Shown here one piece after another: positions 37,501 to 46,349 of a stretch of DNA of 64,000 nucleotides (position 1 is the first letter of the stretch; the number at the start of each line of letters is the position of its first letter). A program made the translations under genes and the position numbers. The notes under the pieces are model-generated. The model worked only from the letters and a program-made list of their open reading frames with translations. It was not told the DNA's origin and did not search any database. The DNA comes from Algoriphagus sp. PAP.12 (GTDB lineage: Bacteria > Bacteroidota > Bacteroidia > Cytophagales > Cyclobacteriaceae): contig NZ_JAPPSQ010000011.1 of assembly GCF_026652115.1 (NCBI RefSeq), forward strand, positions 62,001 to 126,000. Reading direction: 5' to 3'.

Positions 37501-38203
37501 AGGGTAAAAAGAAACTGTTCTTCTCATAAGGAGTAAGATATCTGGTTTGCAAAGAGAAAGTGTTCAATCCAAATGGATCAATCAATTGCACCAAATCTTT
37601 GTTTTCGATATCCTGAGAAAGGAAATTCGCCAATAGATAGGCGATGAAAATGATGATTCCTCCAGAATAAATGGATCTGATATTTCTCGTAAATACAATC
37701 AGAGCGAAGAAAAGTGATCCTGCCAACCAAAGATTGGGCAGTAGAAGTGTGAACCAGGGCTGAAAGTAATTGACCAGTAGATTAGGACCGTACCTTTCTG
37801 CTTCTGTTCCGAATAATGGTCCCAGAATGGACCCCAAATAAATCCCTAAAAGAGAACCGGAGGAGATAAAGAGGAGTGTGAAAAAGGAACCCCAGAATCT
37901 TCCCATGAAATAACCGAATTTTGAAATCGGGTAGCTGAATAGGAAGGTCCCTGTTTTATGCTCTAAATCCCTGTAAAGAGGGACACCCATCACAGCTGAT
38001 GCGATTAAAATTCCAAAAATGGAAATCAGCAAAAGGATGTTTGCGATTACAATCGGAGCATTGTGATAGACCTTTTCGGAAGCAGGTGTATTTCCGAAAC
38101 CGATGAGTAGGAGGCCGACGGTGACCAATAAGAAAAAGTAAATCCAGGTCGCAGGCCTACCAAATCTGTATTTTAGTTCAAATACGAATATATCCTTAAA
38201 CAT
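34559..38203 (-). CDS. ABC transporter permease fused to an M1-family metallopeptidase
   Basis: A 1214-residue fusion. Residues 1 to about 580 are ABC-2 type permease with two sets of membrane helices separated by a cytoplasmic linker. After a last helix near 585-605 comes a periplasmic M1 aminopeptidase-like part with beta domain, the zinc site HELAHQWWGH and the third ligand in SEALAEFSALIL. The substrate-binding GxMEN motif of M1 enzymes is missing; the matching place reads YAGFAQSFPN. The ATPase gene lies 9 bases upstream. Permease/M1 fusions of this kind recur in Bacteroidota, but substrate and physiological role are not known. Confidence 0.88.
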   Translation of the reverse strand: MFKDIFVFELKYRFGRPATWIYFFLLVTVGLLLIGFGNTPASEKVYHNAPIVIANILLLISIFGILIASAVMGVPLYRDLEHKTGTFLFSYPISKFGYFMGRFWGSFFTLLFISSGSLLGIYLGSILGPLFGTEAERYGPNLLVNYFQPWFTLLLPNLWLAGSLFFALIVFTRNIRSIYSGGIIIFIAYLLANFLSQDIENKDLVQLIDPFGLNTFSLQTRYLTPYEKNSFFLPLEGNLLLNRLLWSGVGLIFFIAAYFRFSFEYFFQTQQKKAKVKTETVSEIIQKNVKVVTDFSKNYQWTSLKTLTKIEVQNISKDVYFRSILLGGLIFLVLDFWIGNTLYSVPNFPSTSFLMEYKTYDYNLFVFIIIVFFTGEALHRDKSTGYSIINDTFPVKDGVVVASKFLGMAFICLVLTTIPIFVGLLVQTLKGYFTYDLKVYLIDSYLISLPDYLQMVMLVFAVHLVMNNKFAGHAVAIGIWLVMMIFRDFADYNFNLFFFSYKPGYTWSDMNGLGHFAKPLFWFNLYWTAWGIFLVLFFSIFFSRGTENSWKSRWNSAKSRLGDLPTKLSFLFILIALLSGAYIYNTVVYENGYMTPEEGKMRSVAYEKQLKKYEGIPQPKYTRVNIEADLYPTERAAYFKAEVELVNKTNSPIDSIHFNSASLDKFNVVLNGDTLAHRFPLDYEAKKFQLFGKKPEREWYQITALPNTMQPGDTLNLTIISESTNQGFPNSGYGRELVYNGTFFSGGIPEIGYNPDSEISSDEDRRKYELPEKPEDLPPHDDPKGRQTLLFADDADFIQFEAVVSTIPTQIAVAPGYLQKEWEENGRKYFHYIQDTPIQAFFTFVSAEYEVMKDETNLPDGQKVDIEIFYDKKHPYNLDRFLQAYKDGLTYFSETYGDFQFRQMRLLEFPRYAGFAQSFPNTVPFSESFGWVANFSDPNDFDYVYYVTAHELAHQWWGHQITPNYTRGANLISEALAEFSALILTERKYGKDNMKRFLKDELDDYLRGRAFESKKENVFINCNRAYQWYNKGSLILYGLRDLIGNEAMDSALYAFNRDFGLKQSPPFPGSADLYSYLQAATPDSLQYYLDDTWNKITLYDNRTESVIAKEIGENEFELTLNIKSQKLYADETGKESEASYEGDYIDIGVFAEEDEDENGRTRVNPLYLEKYKIKPGESTITIRVKGNPVKAGIDPYNKLIDRIPDDNTQSVEIE

Positions 38204-38212
38204 AGCCTATGA

Positions 38213-39100
38213 TTAAAGTGTGATTGGATCGACTTTTTTGGAAATAAAGCTGAAATAAACATCCTCCAAATCAGCGGGACTTGGCTCAAATCCATTTCCT
38301 GGATCCTCATCACTTTCAATTCTTAAGCTTAGCTTGCCTGCAATCAGTTTGGTTGAGATTAAGTTGTAATCTTGTCTATATTGATCCAAATCAGATTTTT
38401 CGATGGATTTCTGGTAGATTTTTCCATCCACCATGGCTAAACCATCTTTTGGTTTTCCTTGCATCAAAACTTCCCCCATACAGATAATGGCCATATTGGA
38501 GCAAAGGGTATTGACGTCTTCTACTATGTGAGTTGACAAGATGACGATGGTGTTTTCTCCAATTTCTGAGAGTAGATTATAAAATCGGTTTCTTTCGGAT
38601 GGGTCCAAGCCTGCAGTAGGTTCATCCACGATGATCAAGGATGGATTTCCCACCAAAGCCTGAGCAATCCCAAATCGCTGTCTCATCCCTCCGGAATAGG
38701 TCCCTAAGCCTTTCTTTCTATCCTTGTACAAATTGACCTTGTTAAGGAGAGAAGCTACGAGCTCTTTTCTTTCCCCACTATGACCGACACCCTTCATTTG
38801 GGCTATATGATCTAGCATTGTTTCGGCATTAATCCTTGGATAAAGCCCAAAATCTTGAGGAAGGTATCCCAATCTTTCACGGACTCCTTGTTTGTCTTTT
38901 AGGACATCTATTCCGTCCAATGAAATGCTTCCTGTATCTGCATCTTGAAGCGTAGCGATGGTCCTCATTAAAGTTGATTTTCCGGCACCATTTGGTCCTA
39001 AAAGCCCAAACATTCCTTGTGGAATGGTAAGGGAAACGTCATTTAAGGCCCTAACTCCATTGGAGTAGGTTTTGGAGAGATTGGAGATAATTAATTCCAT
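38213..39100 (-). CDS. ABC transporter ATP-binding protein
   Basis: A 295-residue ATPase with Walker A GPNGAGKST, Q-loop GYLPQDFG, signature YSGGMRQR, Walker B LIIVDEPTAGLDP and H-loop STHIVED. A C-terminal extension of about 80 residues follows the nucleotide-binding domain. It surely powers the adjoining permease-peptidase fusion, with which it forms a two-gene operon. Confidence 0.93.
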   Translation of the reverse strand: MELIISNLSKTYSNGVRALNDVSLTIPQGMFGLLGPNGAGKSTLMRTIATLQDADTGSISLDGIDVLKDKQGVRERLGYLPQDFGLYPRINAETMLDHIAQMKGVGHSGERKELVASLLNKVNLYKDRKKGLGTYSGGMRQRFGIAQALVGNPSLIIVDEPTAGLDPSERNRFYNLLSEIGENTIVILSTHIVEDVNTLCSNMAIICMGEVLMQGKPKDGLAMVDGKIYQKSIEKSDLDQYRQDYNLISTKLIAGKLSLRIESDEDPGNGFEPSPADLEDVYFSFISKKVDPITL

Positions 39101-39361
39101 AAAATAGTAAGGCGGTTTGTTATGATAAACTGGTTTAAAAGTAATAGGCTATTAATATAAGAATTTGATTTATAGAAAGTTGCTATGCCTGTGAAATAGC
39201 CTTTTATAACCTTAGATGCATAATTGGGATAAGTGGATGCAGTGAAGTCCCAATTTTTTTTTAACTAGGTCTGGCCATTTCTCATACGTTGAATTGAAAA
39301 ATGTATTGACCCAGAATACCTATTCACTATTTGAAACCAAAATTAAAACCATCCGACCTTT

Positions 39362-41044
39362 ATGAAAAAGTTTTATTTGACGCTGGTTCTATGTCTTTCC
39401 CTAAGTATGGCTTGGGCTACCGAACTGGTGGATATGATTACTGCCTACCAGGCAGATCGAGGCGCTTTATTTAGATTATACACCAATAGAGTCTCTGAAG
39501 AGTATTTTTCCAGGATGCAATCCTTCAATCAGGATTATCTGGATGCTTTGGAAAAGAAAAACTATAATTCCCTTTCCGAAGATGGGAAGATCGATTATGT
39601 GCTTTTCAGAAACTATCTCGAGACACAACTTGCTGAGTTGAATCTCGAAAAGCGAGATTTTGAAGAGGTAAAAAATGTTGTGGCTTTTGGAGCTCCTTTG
39701 CATGAATTTGTAGTGGCAAGAAGAAGAGCAAATCAACCGGAATCTCAAGCATTGGCTGCCACTTGGAATGAGGTAGCCAAGAAAATTGACGAGCAGTTGG
39801 CAGCACTTCCATCCACTAGTAAATATACTTCTTGGCAGAAAGCTGATCTAGCGGCTATGGCTGTAGAAAGCTTGAATGGTGTAGTGAAAGAGGCTTATGA
39901 TTTTTATTTTGACTATGATCCTGAGTTCACCTGGTGGATGCCGGAGCCATGGAAAAAGTTAGATGCAAGTATGAAAGCCTATGCAAAAGCTTTGCGTGAG
40001 CATTATACCAATTCAGTGAAAGATGATGGCAGCGGGATAATCGGAAAGCCAATTGGACGAGAAGCATTACTTAATCAATTGGCTTTTGAAATGATTGCAT
40101 ATAGCCCTGAGGAATTGATTGCTGAGGCAGAAAAGCAGTTTGCTTGGTGTGAAAAAGAAATGTTGAAAGCATCCAATGAATTGGGATTTGGAGATGATTG
40201 GAAGGCAGCTTTGGAAATGGTGAAAGAAACTTATCTACCTGCCGGTGCTTGGCCTGAGGAAGTGGCGAGATTGGGTGAAGAAGCGATTGGAATCATGGAG
40301 GAGAATGATTGGATTACTGTTCCTCCTTTGGCAAAGGAAACTTGGAGAACAACCATGATTTCTGCCGAAAGACAAAGGGTAAGCCCATTCTTTTTGGGAG
40401 GTGAAGTCATTCAGATTTCTTACCCGACTTCTGAGATGAGTCATGAAGAAAAAATGATGTCCATGCGTGGAAATAACCCTCATTTCTCCAGAGCGACCGT
40501 GCAACATGAATTGATTCCTGGTCATCACCTACAGCAATTTATGAATCAGCGATACAACACGCACAGAAGAATGTTTAGAACACCTTTCTGGACAGAAGGC
40601 TGGGCTTTGTACTGGGAGTTTGTGCTTTGGGACAGAGACTTTCCAAGAGATGCCAAGGATAAAGTGGGGATGCTTTTCTGGAGAATGCACCGATGCGCTC
40701 GTATCATTTTCTCTTTGAGCTATCATTTGGGCACGATGACTCCTCAGGAATGTATCGATTTACTAGTGGATAAAGTTGGGCATGAATATGCCAATGCGGA
40801 GGCTGAAGTTCGCCGTTCTTTTGAAGGGAGATACGGCCCATTGTACCAAATCGCCTATATGATCGGAGCGCTGGAGTTCTACTCTTTGAGACAAGAAATG
40901 GTAGAATCAGGAAAAATGGATGAAAAAGAATTCCATGACTTGATTATGCAGCAAAATACTATGCCGGTGGAGATTCTAAGAGCCAAGGTGACTGGTAATC
41001 CCCTGAATAAAAATCACAAAGCCAGCTGGAAATTTTTGGATTAA
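39362..41044 (+). CDS. DUF885 family exported metallopeptidase-like protein
   Basis: A 560-residue protein with a signal peptide (KKFYLTLVLCLSLSMAWA) and the DUF885 zinc signature HELIPGHHLQ followed by TEGWALYWE. DUF885 proteins resemble gluzincin peptidases, and the HExxxGH arrangement with a downstream Glu suggests a metal site. The substrate is unknown. It is monocistronic: its own promoter region lies in the 261 bases upstream, where I saw no clear consensus, and a strong terminator follows. Confidence 0.85.
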   Translation: MKKFYLTLVLCLSLSMAWATELVDMITAYQADRGALFRLYTNRVSEEYFSRMQSFNQDYLDALEKKNYNSLSEDGKIDYVLFRNYLETQLAELNLEKRDFEEVKNVVAFGAPLHEFVVARRRANQPESQALAATWNEVAKKIDEQLAALPSTSKYTSWQKADLAAMAVESLNGVVKEAYDFYFDYDPEFTWWMPEPWKKLDASMKAYAKALREHYTNSVKDDGSGIIGKPIGREALLNQLAFEMIAYSPEELIAEAEKQFAWCEKEMLKASNELGFGDDWKAALEMVKETYLPAGAWPEEVARLGEEAIGIMEENDWITVPPLAKETWRTTMISAERQRVSPFFLGGEVIQISYPTSEMSHEEKMMSMRGNNPHFSRATVQHELIPGHHLQQFMNQRYNTHRRMFRTPFWTEGWALYWEFVLWDRDFPRDAKDKVGMLFWRMHRCARIIFSLSYHLGTMTPQECIDLLVDKVGHEYANAEAEVRRSFEGRYGPLYQIAYMIGALEFYSLRQEMVESGKMDEKEFHDLIMQQNTMPVEILRAKVTGNPLNKNHKASWKFLD

Positions 41045-41050
41045 GTAAAC

Positions 41051-41083
41051 AAAAAACGGAGACCAATTTGGTCTCCGTTTTTT
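41051..41083. terminator. Strong terminator after the DUF885 gene
   Basis: A perfect 14-bp stem (41051-41064 with 41070-41083, core CGGAGACC/GGTCTCCG) around a 5-base loop, with A and T runs on both arms, serves this gene and perhaps the convergent 41108 gene. Confidence 0.85.
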
Positions 41084-41107
41084 CTATAAAAATTAACCGT
41101 TTCTGAA

Positions 41108-41869
41108 TTATTTTTCTTTTAGAAAGATGACGATTGCTCCGTTTTCAGCTCTTGATCCATACATTGCAACTGCACTTTTTCCTTTTAGGACATTGATACT
41201 TTCGATAGTATTTGGATCAATGTCTTTCATTTTAGTAGAAGGAATTATTTCAAAAGAATCACCTTTGGATATAATATACAATGGAGCATCATCAACTCCA
41301 TTTTGAGCTTGAACAGCAACCGTTCCTTTCACGCCTTGAGTTATTGATGTGGCGTAAGCAGGTCGTCCTGAGACTACTTTTGTTCCATTGACAGAGGCCA
41401 CGCCCATATTCGAACCTACAGGTGAAGGATATCCTACCACAGTCACCACATTATGTTTGTCCAGATAGTTGATTTGATCTTCAGTCAGTTCATTCTTGAT
41501 AGCCACGAGAGAGTTTAATTGTTTTTTCTTAAGCTTGTTTTCGATTTCCAAAACCAAATCCATTTGCTTGGAAACAGCAGTCTGATCGATTTTGGTTTTT
41601 TCCAACATCCCCTGAAGTTTGGAATTTGCTTCATCCAGATCCCATTTCAAGGTGGAGAATTCACCGGCATTTTCTGCATGGATTTTTTTGATTTTGACAG
41701 CCTGAGCATCCGTTAAATTGATTTCATTTCTGGCATCCATTATTCGGTCAGCAGAAAAGAGATTGCCTTTGAAGATGTCCGGTCCCTGAGCAGCTTTAGG
41801 AGTTACAAGCAATTGCCCAAAGGCAAAGTTTGAGAGCAGGATAAGTGCGGTTACTAATAGGTTTTTCAT
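41108..41869 (-). CDS. Exported LTxxQ (Spy/CpxP-like) protein with TonB-plug-like C-terminus
   Basis: A 253-residue protein with a signal peptide (MKNLLVTALILLSNFAFGQ). Residues about 45-135 are helical with two LTxxQ-type motifs (NLTDAQAVKIKK and ELTEDQINYL), as in Spy/CpxP/CnrX stress sensors. The C-terminus (SINVLKGKSAVAMYGSRAENGAIVI) matches the plug domain end of TonB receptors, without any barrel. It is third in an operon with an ECF sigma factor and a small membrane protein, so it may be a periplasmic sensor for that sigma; this is inference. Confidence 0.75.
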   Translation of the reverse strand: MKNLLVTALILLSNFAFGQLLVTPKAAQGPDIFKGNLFSADRIMDARNEINLTDAQAVKIKKIHAENAGEFSTLKWDLDEANSKLQGMLEKTKIDQTAVSKQMDLVLEIENKLKKKQLNSLVAIKNELTEDQINYLDKHNVVTVVGYPSPVGSNMGVASVNGTKVVSGRPAYATSITQGVKGTVAVQAQNGVDDAPLYIISKGDSFEIIPSTKMKDIDPNTIESINVLKGKSAVAMYGSRAENGAIVIFLKEK

Positions 41870-41881
41870 TGTGGTGTTGGT

Positions 41882-42193
41882 TTAGAAATCTGTCAAAAGG
41901 GAGGAAGTCGTGGATTCCCAGGTGTCGATAAATGCCTTTTCTTCTATGATTATTTGTTGTTCATTATTTTCACCTTGCTCCAAGGAGATGATGATCACCT
42001 CTGCCGGTGCTTCTGGCGCTTGGGATAGTTGGAAGAACCAAAAGCATCCCACTAAGAAGCTGGCAGCGATGCCCGATGGGAGCCACCAGTTGATGGCTTT
42101 CACTTTTGCTTCTGGAAACTCGGGAATCTCCAGCTGTTGATCTTGCTTTTTCATTTCTGAGAAAAAGCTATGTAGCATTTCGTCATTTTCCAT
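41882..42193 (-). CDS. Small single-pass membrane protein, putative anti-sigma factor
   Basis: A 103-residue protein: a hydrophilic N-terminal segment that would be cytoplasmic (MENDEMLHSFFSEMKKQ), one transmembrane helix (SGIAASFLVGCFWFFQL) and a short acidic exported tail. It overlaps the end of the sigma gene by 11 bases, the usual arrangement of translationally coupled sigma/anti-sigma pairs. No zinc-binding HxxxCxxC motif is present, so the anti-sigma role rests on context. Confidence 0.65.
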   Translation of the reverse strand: MENDEMLHSFFSEMKKQDQQLEIPEFPEAKVKAINWWLPSGIAASFLVGCFWFFQLSQAPEAPAEVIIISLEQGENNEQQIIIEEKAFIDTWESTTSSLLTDF

Positions 42194-42677
42194 TTTGCTC
42201 GATCAGTTGAGATTTTTGAATCAATTCTTTGAGTTTTTTCTTTCCACGCTCATAATGAGTGCGGGCCGTTCCTACATTGATTTGTAGGATTTCTGCGCTT
42301 TCTGCGATAGTCATTTGATGGTAAAAGACCGCCATGATCACCTCTCGCTGCATTTCTGGAAGTTTTTTGATCATCCCCTCATAATCCGTGGAGTCTACTT
42401 CCTCAATCGTATCGATTGGGTCGTAGCTTTCCTCTAGCGGGACTACTTTTCCTGCTTTTCTATATTCATCGATGATGGTGTATCGAATTATAGAGAAGAG
42501 CCAGGTTTTTGCTTTTTTAGGATCTTTTAGCTTTGCTTTTCCTTCCAGAATCTTCAAATAAGACTGCTGCAACATATCTTTTGCCAGTTCATCATCGAAT
42601 TGACAACATTGCCTTGCCCAGATATAGGCATCGCGATGAAGCTGTTTGAGGATATGTTCGAGCTCAGTCCGATTCAT
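42183..42677 (-). CDS. ECF-type RNA polymerase sigma factor
   Basis: A 164-residue sigma-70 family protein. Region 2 holds DMLQQSYLKIL and KTWLFSIIRYTIIDEYRK; region 4 holds LPEMQREVIMAVFYHQMTIA and the recognition helix VGTARTHYERGKKKL. Its length and lack of region 3 mark an extracytoplasmic-function sigma. It is first in a three-gene operon with a putative anti-sigma and an exported LTxxQ protein. Confidence 0.92.
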   Translation of the reverse strand: MNRTELEHILKQLHRDAYIWARQCCQFDDELAKDMLQQSYLKILEGKAKLKDPKKAKTWLFSIIRYTIIDEYRKAGKVVPLEESYDPIDTIEEVDSTDYEGMIKKLPEMQREVIMAVFYHQMTIAESAEILQINVGTARTHYERGKKKLKELIQKSQLIEQNGK

Positions 42678-42795
42678 TTACATCCATTAGTCGGGTAAAT
42701 GGAGGAATATATGACAAAAAGGTTAAAAAAGTTTAGAAGGTTTAAGGTTGGAAAGTGGTAAACCTTTGAATTTTACCACTTTCCAACATTCGAAC

Positions 42796-43449
42796 TTATT
42801 TATCCTTTATCTTAAATAAATAAGCCAATGAAAACTCTAGATTAGTGGAGGACATGTCAAAAATTCGGTCTTGGCCTTCTGGATTGGTGAAATCATAGGA
42901 AAAGCGGACTTCCGCAGCTAAAGTACTTTTGCCGAAGAGTTTGGAAATTCCAGCACCTCCTGTCAATCCATACATAAACCTATTAGGCGAATCATCAGAT
43001 CCTCCAAAAGTAGGAATCTCCGCTGGGCTTGCATCGCTAAATTCGCGTTGAACATCTTTGGCATTTACCAAATATCCAAAATGGGTTCCCATCTTTATTT
43101 GAAATCTTCCAGATCTTCCAGCATAGAATGATGCCAAAAACGGAACTTTTAAATAGTTGAACTCTGTGATGTTTGTAGCAATCGGATCCAAATCTTCATT
43201 GAGCTGCTTATAGCCTAATGTGATCCATTGGAGGTTGAGTTCTACACCTGCGTTTTTTGAATTGAAATGCTCCACTACCAAAGCAAAAGTAGGCTTACCG
43301 ACACTCTCAGCTGTAATTCCTCGGGAATTGGCAGCAGGTCGATACGTGTAGGTGGCATTGGTAAATCCTCCTCGGATTCCGACACTAGTCTGTGCCATCG
43401 CCGAAAATCCACATATTAATAAGAATAAAACTAAAAGGGTGCTACGCAT
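42796..43449 (-). CDS. Porin-like outer membrane beta-barrel protein
   Basis: A 217-residue protein from ATG 43449 with a signal peptide (RSTLLVLFLLICGFSAMAQ) and an eight-stranded barrel pattern (SVGIRGGFTNATYTY at the start; FSLAYLFKIKDK at the end). This is the PorT/outer membrane beta-barrel family shape, common in the phylum. Function unknown. A TTG two codons upstream is also possible. It follows the plug-domain gene closely and probably belongs to its operon. Confidence 0.75.
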   Translation of the reverse strand: MRSTLLVLFLLICGFSAMAQTSVGIRGGFTNATYTYRPAANSRGITAESVGKPTFALVVEHFNSKNAGVELNLQWITLGYKQLNEDLDPIATNITEFNYLKVPFLASFYAGRSGRFQIKMGTHFGYLVNAKDVQREFSDASPAEIPTFGGSDDSPNRFMYGLTGGAGISKLFGKSTLAAEVRFSYDFTNPEGQDRIFDMSSTNLEFSLAYLFKIKDK

Positions 43450-43476
43450 ACCCAAAATAAGGGAATCTGATCGAAA

Positions 43477-46260
43477 TTATTTTTGATTAATTGTGAAAGT
43501 ACCTGAAATAGGAGCCCCATTGATAGAAAGACCTCTAATTTCTACAGTCATTGGACCTGCATTATCATTGGTGAAGAAAGTGATGGAAGCATTTCCAGAC
43601 TCGTCAGTGACAAGCATCGGATTCCAGTATAATGTTTGGCGAATATCTTTTGCCATTGATTCTTCTTCCTGCTCATAATCTACTTGATAAAAGCTTTGAG
43701 GTGGCTGGTAGCCTTCAATAGTAAACATTGACATTCCTTTGGTGCCAAGAGGGCCAGATCCGTTTCCACCTTCTTTGAGATATACGGCGATAACGCCATT
43801 TTTGCCCTGCTCCCCAAGGGTAGATACTATTCGGGAAACAACTTCTACTCTGTCTATATCTCGTGGGTCGATGGTGCGCAAATTATCAGCTGCGGTAATT
43901 GAACCAACACTTGGTCTTACCGCTCCATTGACCATCACGACGGGTTCAAAAGAACCTGAAGCTGAACTTCCCCCACCTCTGATTCTGATTTGTTGCTGCC
44001 CTGAAGTACCTGCAATAATCACTCTCATTCCAGGTACATTTCCTGCCAAACTATTTACCAAGTCTACTGTATTGCCTGTTCCCATCAATTTGTCTCCAGT
44101 GACGATATAATCAGGATCTCCATAGATTGCTTGGCTGCTTTTCTTCTCTTTAGTACCATCCTCAGCTTCTTCGTTTGCAGAAATAGGCTCTATGAGTTGC
44201 AATGGACGGATAGCTTCATCTGCTTTAGTCGTTTGAGGAAAAATTGGATTTAAGGGAAGTACGACCGGAGCTTTTAAATCTTCAACCAATTCTACGTTTT
44301 CAATGGGTTTGCCTTTTTTATCCATTGCCTGAATAGCAAGTTTCATCGGTCCATAAAACTCCATATCCTCCATGGCAAATTCTCCATTTTTGTCTGACTC
44401 CAAGTCAATCATTCCTTCGAAATCATTGACAAATACAGTGATTTCACCTTCTTCCCCTTTGCCTTTTTCATCGGTCACTTTCCCTTTTTTCGTAAGCCCT
44501 TTTTCAATTTGATAGGAGAAGCGATCCAAGTTTACCGTTTCAGGGATCTTTTCCAATTTCAATTGATCAGTAATATTGACCGGGTAGGGAACCATCGGGA
44601 TTTGAGTTTGATCAATAATAGAAACTGCTAAGATCGCCTGGATCCCCATTTGGGATTGATCTTTTGCAGAAAGAGTCAATGTTACCTTTTCTCTTTTACC
44701 ATACTGGTCTTGATTCGGTTTTACTGAGAAATTCGGGTTTTGAACTTCAGAGGCTGTACCTGGACTTACTCTTGAATATAGATCCAAAACCTCCAATGGT
44801 TGCATGAAAAGGTAGTCTGGACCATAGTTTCTATTCCAATTGGTATAAGCTCTCAAGAAATATTTCTCCTCTGAGAGGCTGTCGGGCAAATGGAAGTTAC
44901 CTGAGACTCCTCCGTTGAAGATTTTGAATTTCTTTTCAATAATATAATCTCGATTTTCATTGATCAATTCTACATAGAGCACCTTACTAAGTTCTTCTTT
45001 GAGATAAGGATTGCCATAGTTGATAAAGGCCTTAAAATAAACCTCATCCCCAGCATAGTAGACTGGTTTGTCAGTATGTATGAATACTTTCTCTTGGAGG
45101 TTTTGAGCAGTCCTTTCCAAACTTTGAAGCTGAATGGCTTTTTCGGCATCGTAATCCAAAGGCAATAGGGTAGAAATCCGCTTTCTGTCCATGTCACCGG
45201 AAAAAACCAGGTCTTGTGGATTGAGGACTGAACCATTTTCTTTTACTCTAACCTTTCCGCCATTGACTTCTAGCCAAGAGACTGGATAAGGAGCATCTTT
45301 ATAAGTATTGACTTGCGTATATCCTTTTTGATAGTGGATTTCTATTCGACCTTTCATATTGATCAAATATTCGCCTGGTTTGTCTGCTTTGGTTACTAAG
45401 TTGTCTGGTTTGTATTCTACAACTGACCTCCCCAATTCATTAGCAAAAATATCAGACCTCATATTCATGGAAGGGGATCCTCCTGCTTTATCTCCATAGA
45501 GATAAAACCCTTCTTTTTGGTGTTCGCCAGTCAACAAAGCCCGAAACATATTTTGAGGCGATTTTCTATAGGTATCGGCTCTGTTTTGTTCCCATGCGGT
45601 CCGCTGGTTCTCTGATTCAGGGGTCATTTCTTCAAATCGAGCCGCCCCTGCAATTCTATAGCTCGTTGGGTTGTCAAAAAACTCCTTCAGGTCAAAGGTG
45701 ATTTTATAGCCCAGATAATTGTTCATGATTTCAATGGGAAGAAGAGCTTCAGCCTTAAAGCTTCCTTTTTCTTCTGCTTCGGGGAAGTCTATCACCCAGG
45801 GGTTTTCGATTTGAGATTGGCCTGCTACTGCATCATTACCAAGAAATAGGTTTTCGAATTTCCGAAGATCCCTTTCCCAAGTTTTGTCTCTTTTGGCTTT
45901 GATTTCTACATCAGAAAGTTCTGTTTCCAAAGCTTTCATACTCAGGTTGACAGTCAATGTTCCTCCTGGATTTAGGGTGATAGGCTTTGTCTGCGCCTCA
46001 TAGCCCATAAAAGAAAAACTCAATTCAATCGCCCCAGGCTCCAATCCTTCCAAAATGTATGCGCCATCCATATCCGTGACCGTAGAAATGGTGGTGTTAT
46101 TGATGAAAACATTGCAGAAGGGAAGTGTTTCGCCGGTTTCTGAATCTTTTACGATCCCTTTTACAGATGCCGATTGGGAAAAAGCATAAAGGGTGGTAGT
46201 GAAAGCGAGGAATAGAATTCCGAATATTCTCTTTTGGAAATTATTTGAAAAAAATCTCAT
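43477..46260 (-). CDS. Exported macroglobulin-like protein with TonB plug domain but no barrel
   Basis: A 927-residue protein. A signal peptide is followed by a carboxypeptidase-regulatory-like domain (VKGIVKDSETGETLPFCNVF), a domain of unknown type, an MG2-like macroglobulin domain (KVFIHTDKPVYYAGDEVYFKA), a further Ig-like region, then a TonB-receptor plug (VNSLAGNVPGMRVI, IRIRGGGSSASGSF, VMVNGAVRP) and a C-terminal macroglobulin-like strand set (LVTDESGNASITFFTNDN). There is no transmembrane barrel, so it is probably periplasmic or surface anchored through partners. Role unknown. Confidence 0.8.
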   Translation of the reverse strand: MRFFSNNFQKRIFGILFLAFTTTLYAFSQSASVKGIVKDSETGETLPFCNVFINNTTISTVTDMDGAYILEGLEPGAIELSFSFMGYEAQTKPITLNPGGTLTVNLSMKALETELSDVEIKAKRDKTWERDLRKFENLFLGNDAVAGQSQIENPWVIDFPEAEEKGSFKAEALLPIEIMNNYLGYKITFDLKEFFDNPTSYRIAGAARFEEMTPESENQRTAWEQNRADTYRKSPQNMFRALLTGEHQKEGFYLYGDKAGGSPSMNMRSDIFANELGRSVVEYKPDNLVTKADKPGEYLINMKGRIEIHYQKGYTQVNTYKDAPYPVSWLEVNGGKVRVKENGSVLNPQDLVFSGDMDRKRISTLLPLDYDAEKAIQLQSLERTAQNLQEKVFIHTDKPVYYAGDEVYFKAFINYGNPYLKEELSKVLYVELINENRDYIIEKKFKIFNGGVSGNFHLPDSLSEEKYFLRAYTNWNRNYGPDYLFMQPLEVLDLYSRVSPGTASEVQNPNFSVKPNQDQYGKREKVTLTLSAKDQSQMGIQAILAVSIIDQTQIPMVPYPVNITDQLKLEKIPETVNLDRFSYQIEKGLTKKGKVTDEKGKGEEGEITVFVNDFEGMIDLESDKNGEFAMEDMEFYGPMKLAIQAMDKKGKPIENVELVEDLKAPVVLPLNPIFPQTTKADEAIRPLQLIEPISANEEAEDGTKEKKSSQAIYGDPDYIVTGDKLMGTGNTVDLVNSLAGNVPGMRVIIAGTSGQQQIRIRGGGSSASGSFEPVVMVNGAVRPSVGSITAADNLRTIDPRDIDRVEVVSRIVSTLGEQGKNGVIAVYLKEGGNGSGPLGTKGMSMFTIEGYQPPQSFYQVDYEQEEESMAKDIRQTLYWNPMLVTDESGNASITFFTNDNAGPMTVEIRGLSINGAPISGTFTINQK

Positions 46261-46315
46261 TTGTTTTTTGGGATAGAATCCTTGAAAAATAAGATTTTAA
46301 TTTCGTTATGAAAAA

Positions 46316-46336
46316 ATAAAAGCCCCTAGAAAGGAG
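46316..46336 (-). terminator. Terminator after the 65-residue gene
   Basis: AAAGCCCCT and AGGAGCTTT pair with one internal mismatch around a 4-base loop. On the minus strand the arm is followed by TTTTATTTTTTC. It ends the gltX operon. Confidence 0.6.
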
Positions 46337-46349
46337 CTTTTTATAAATA

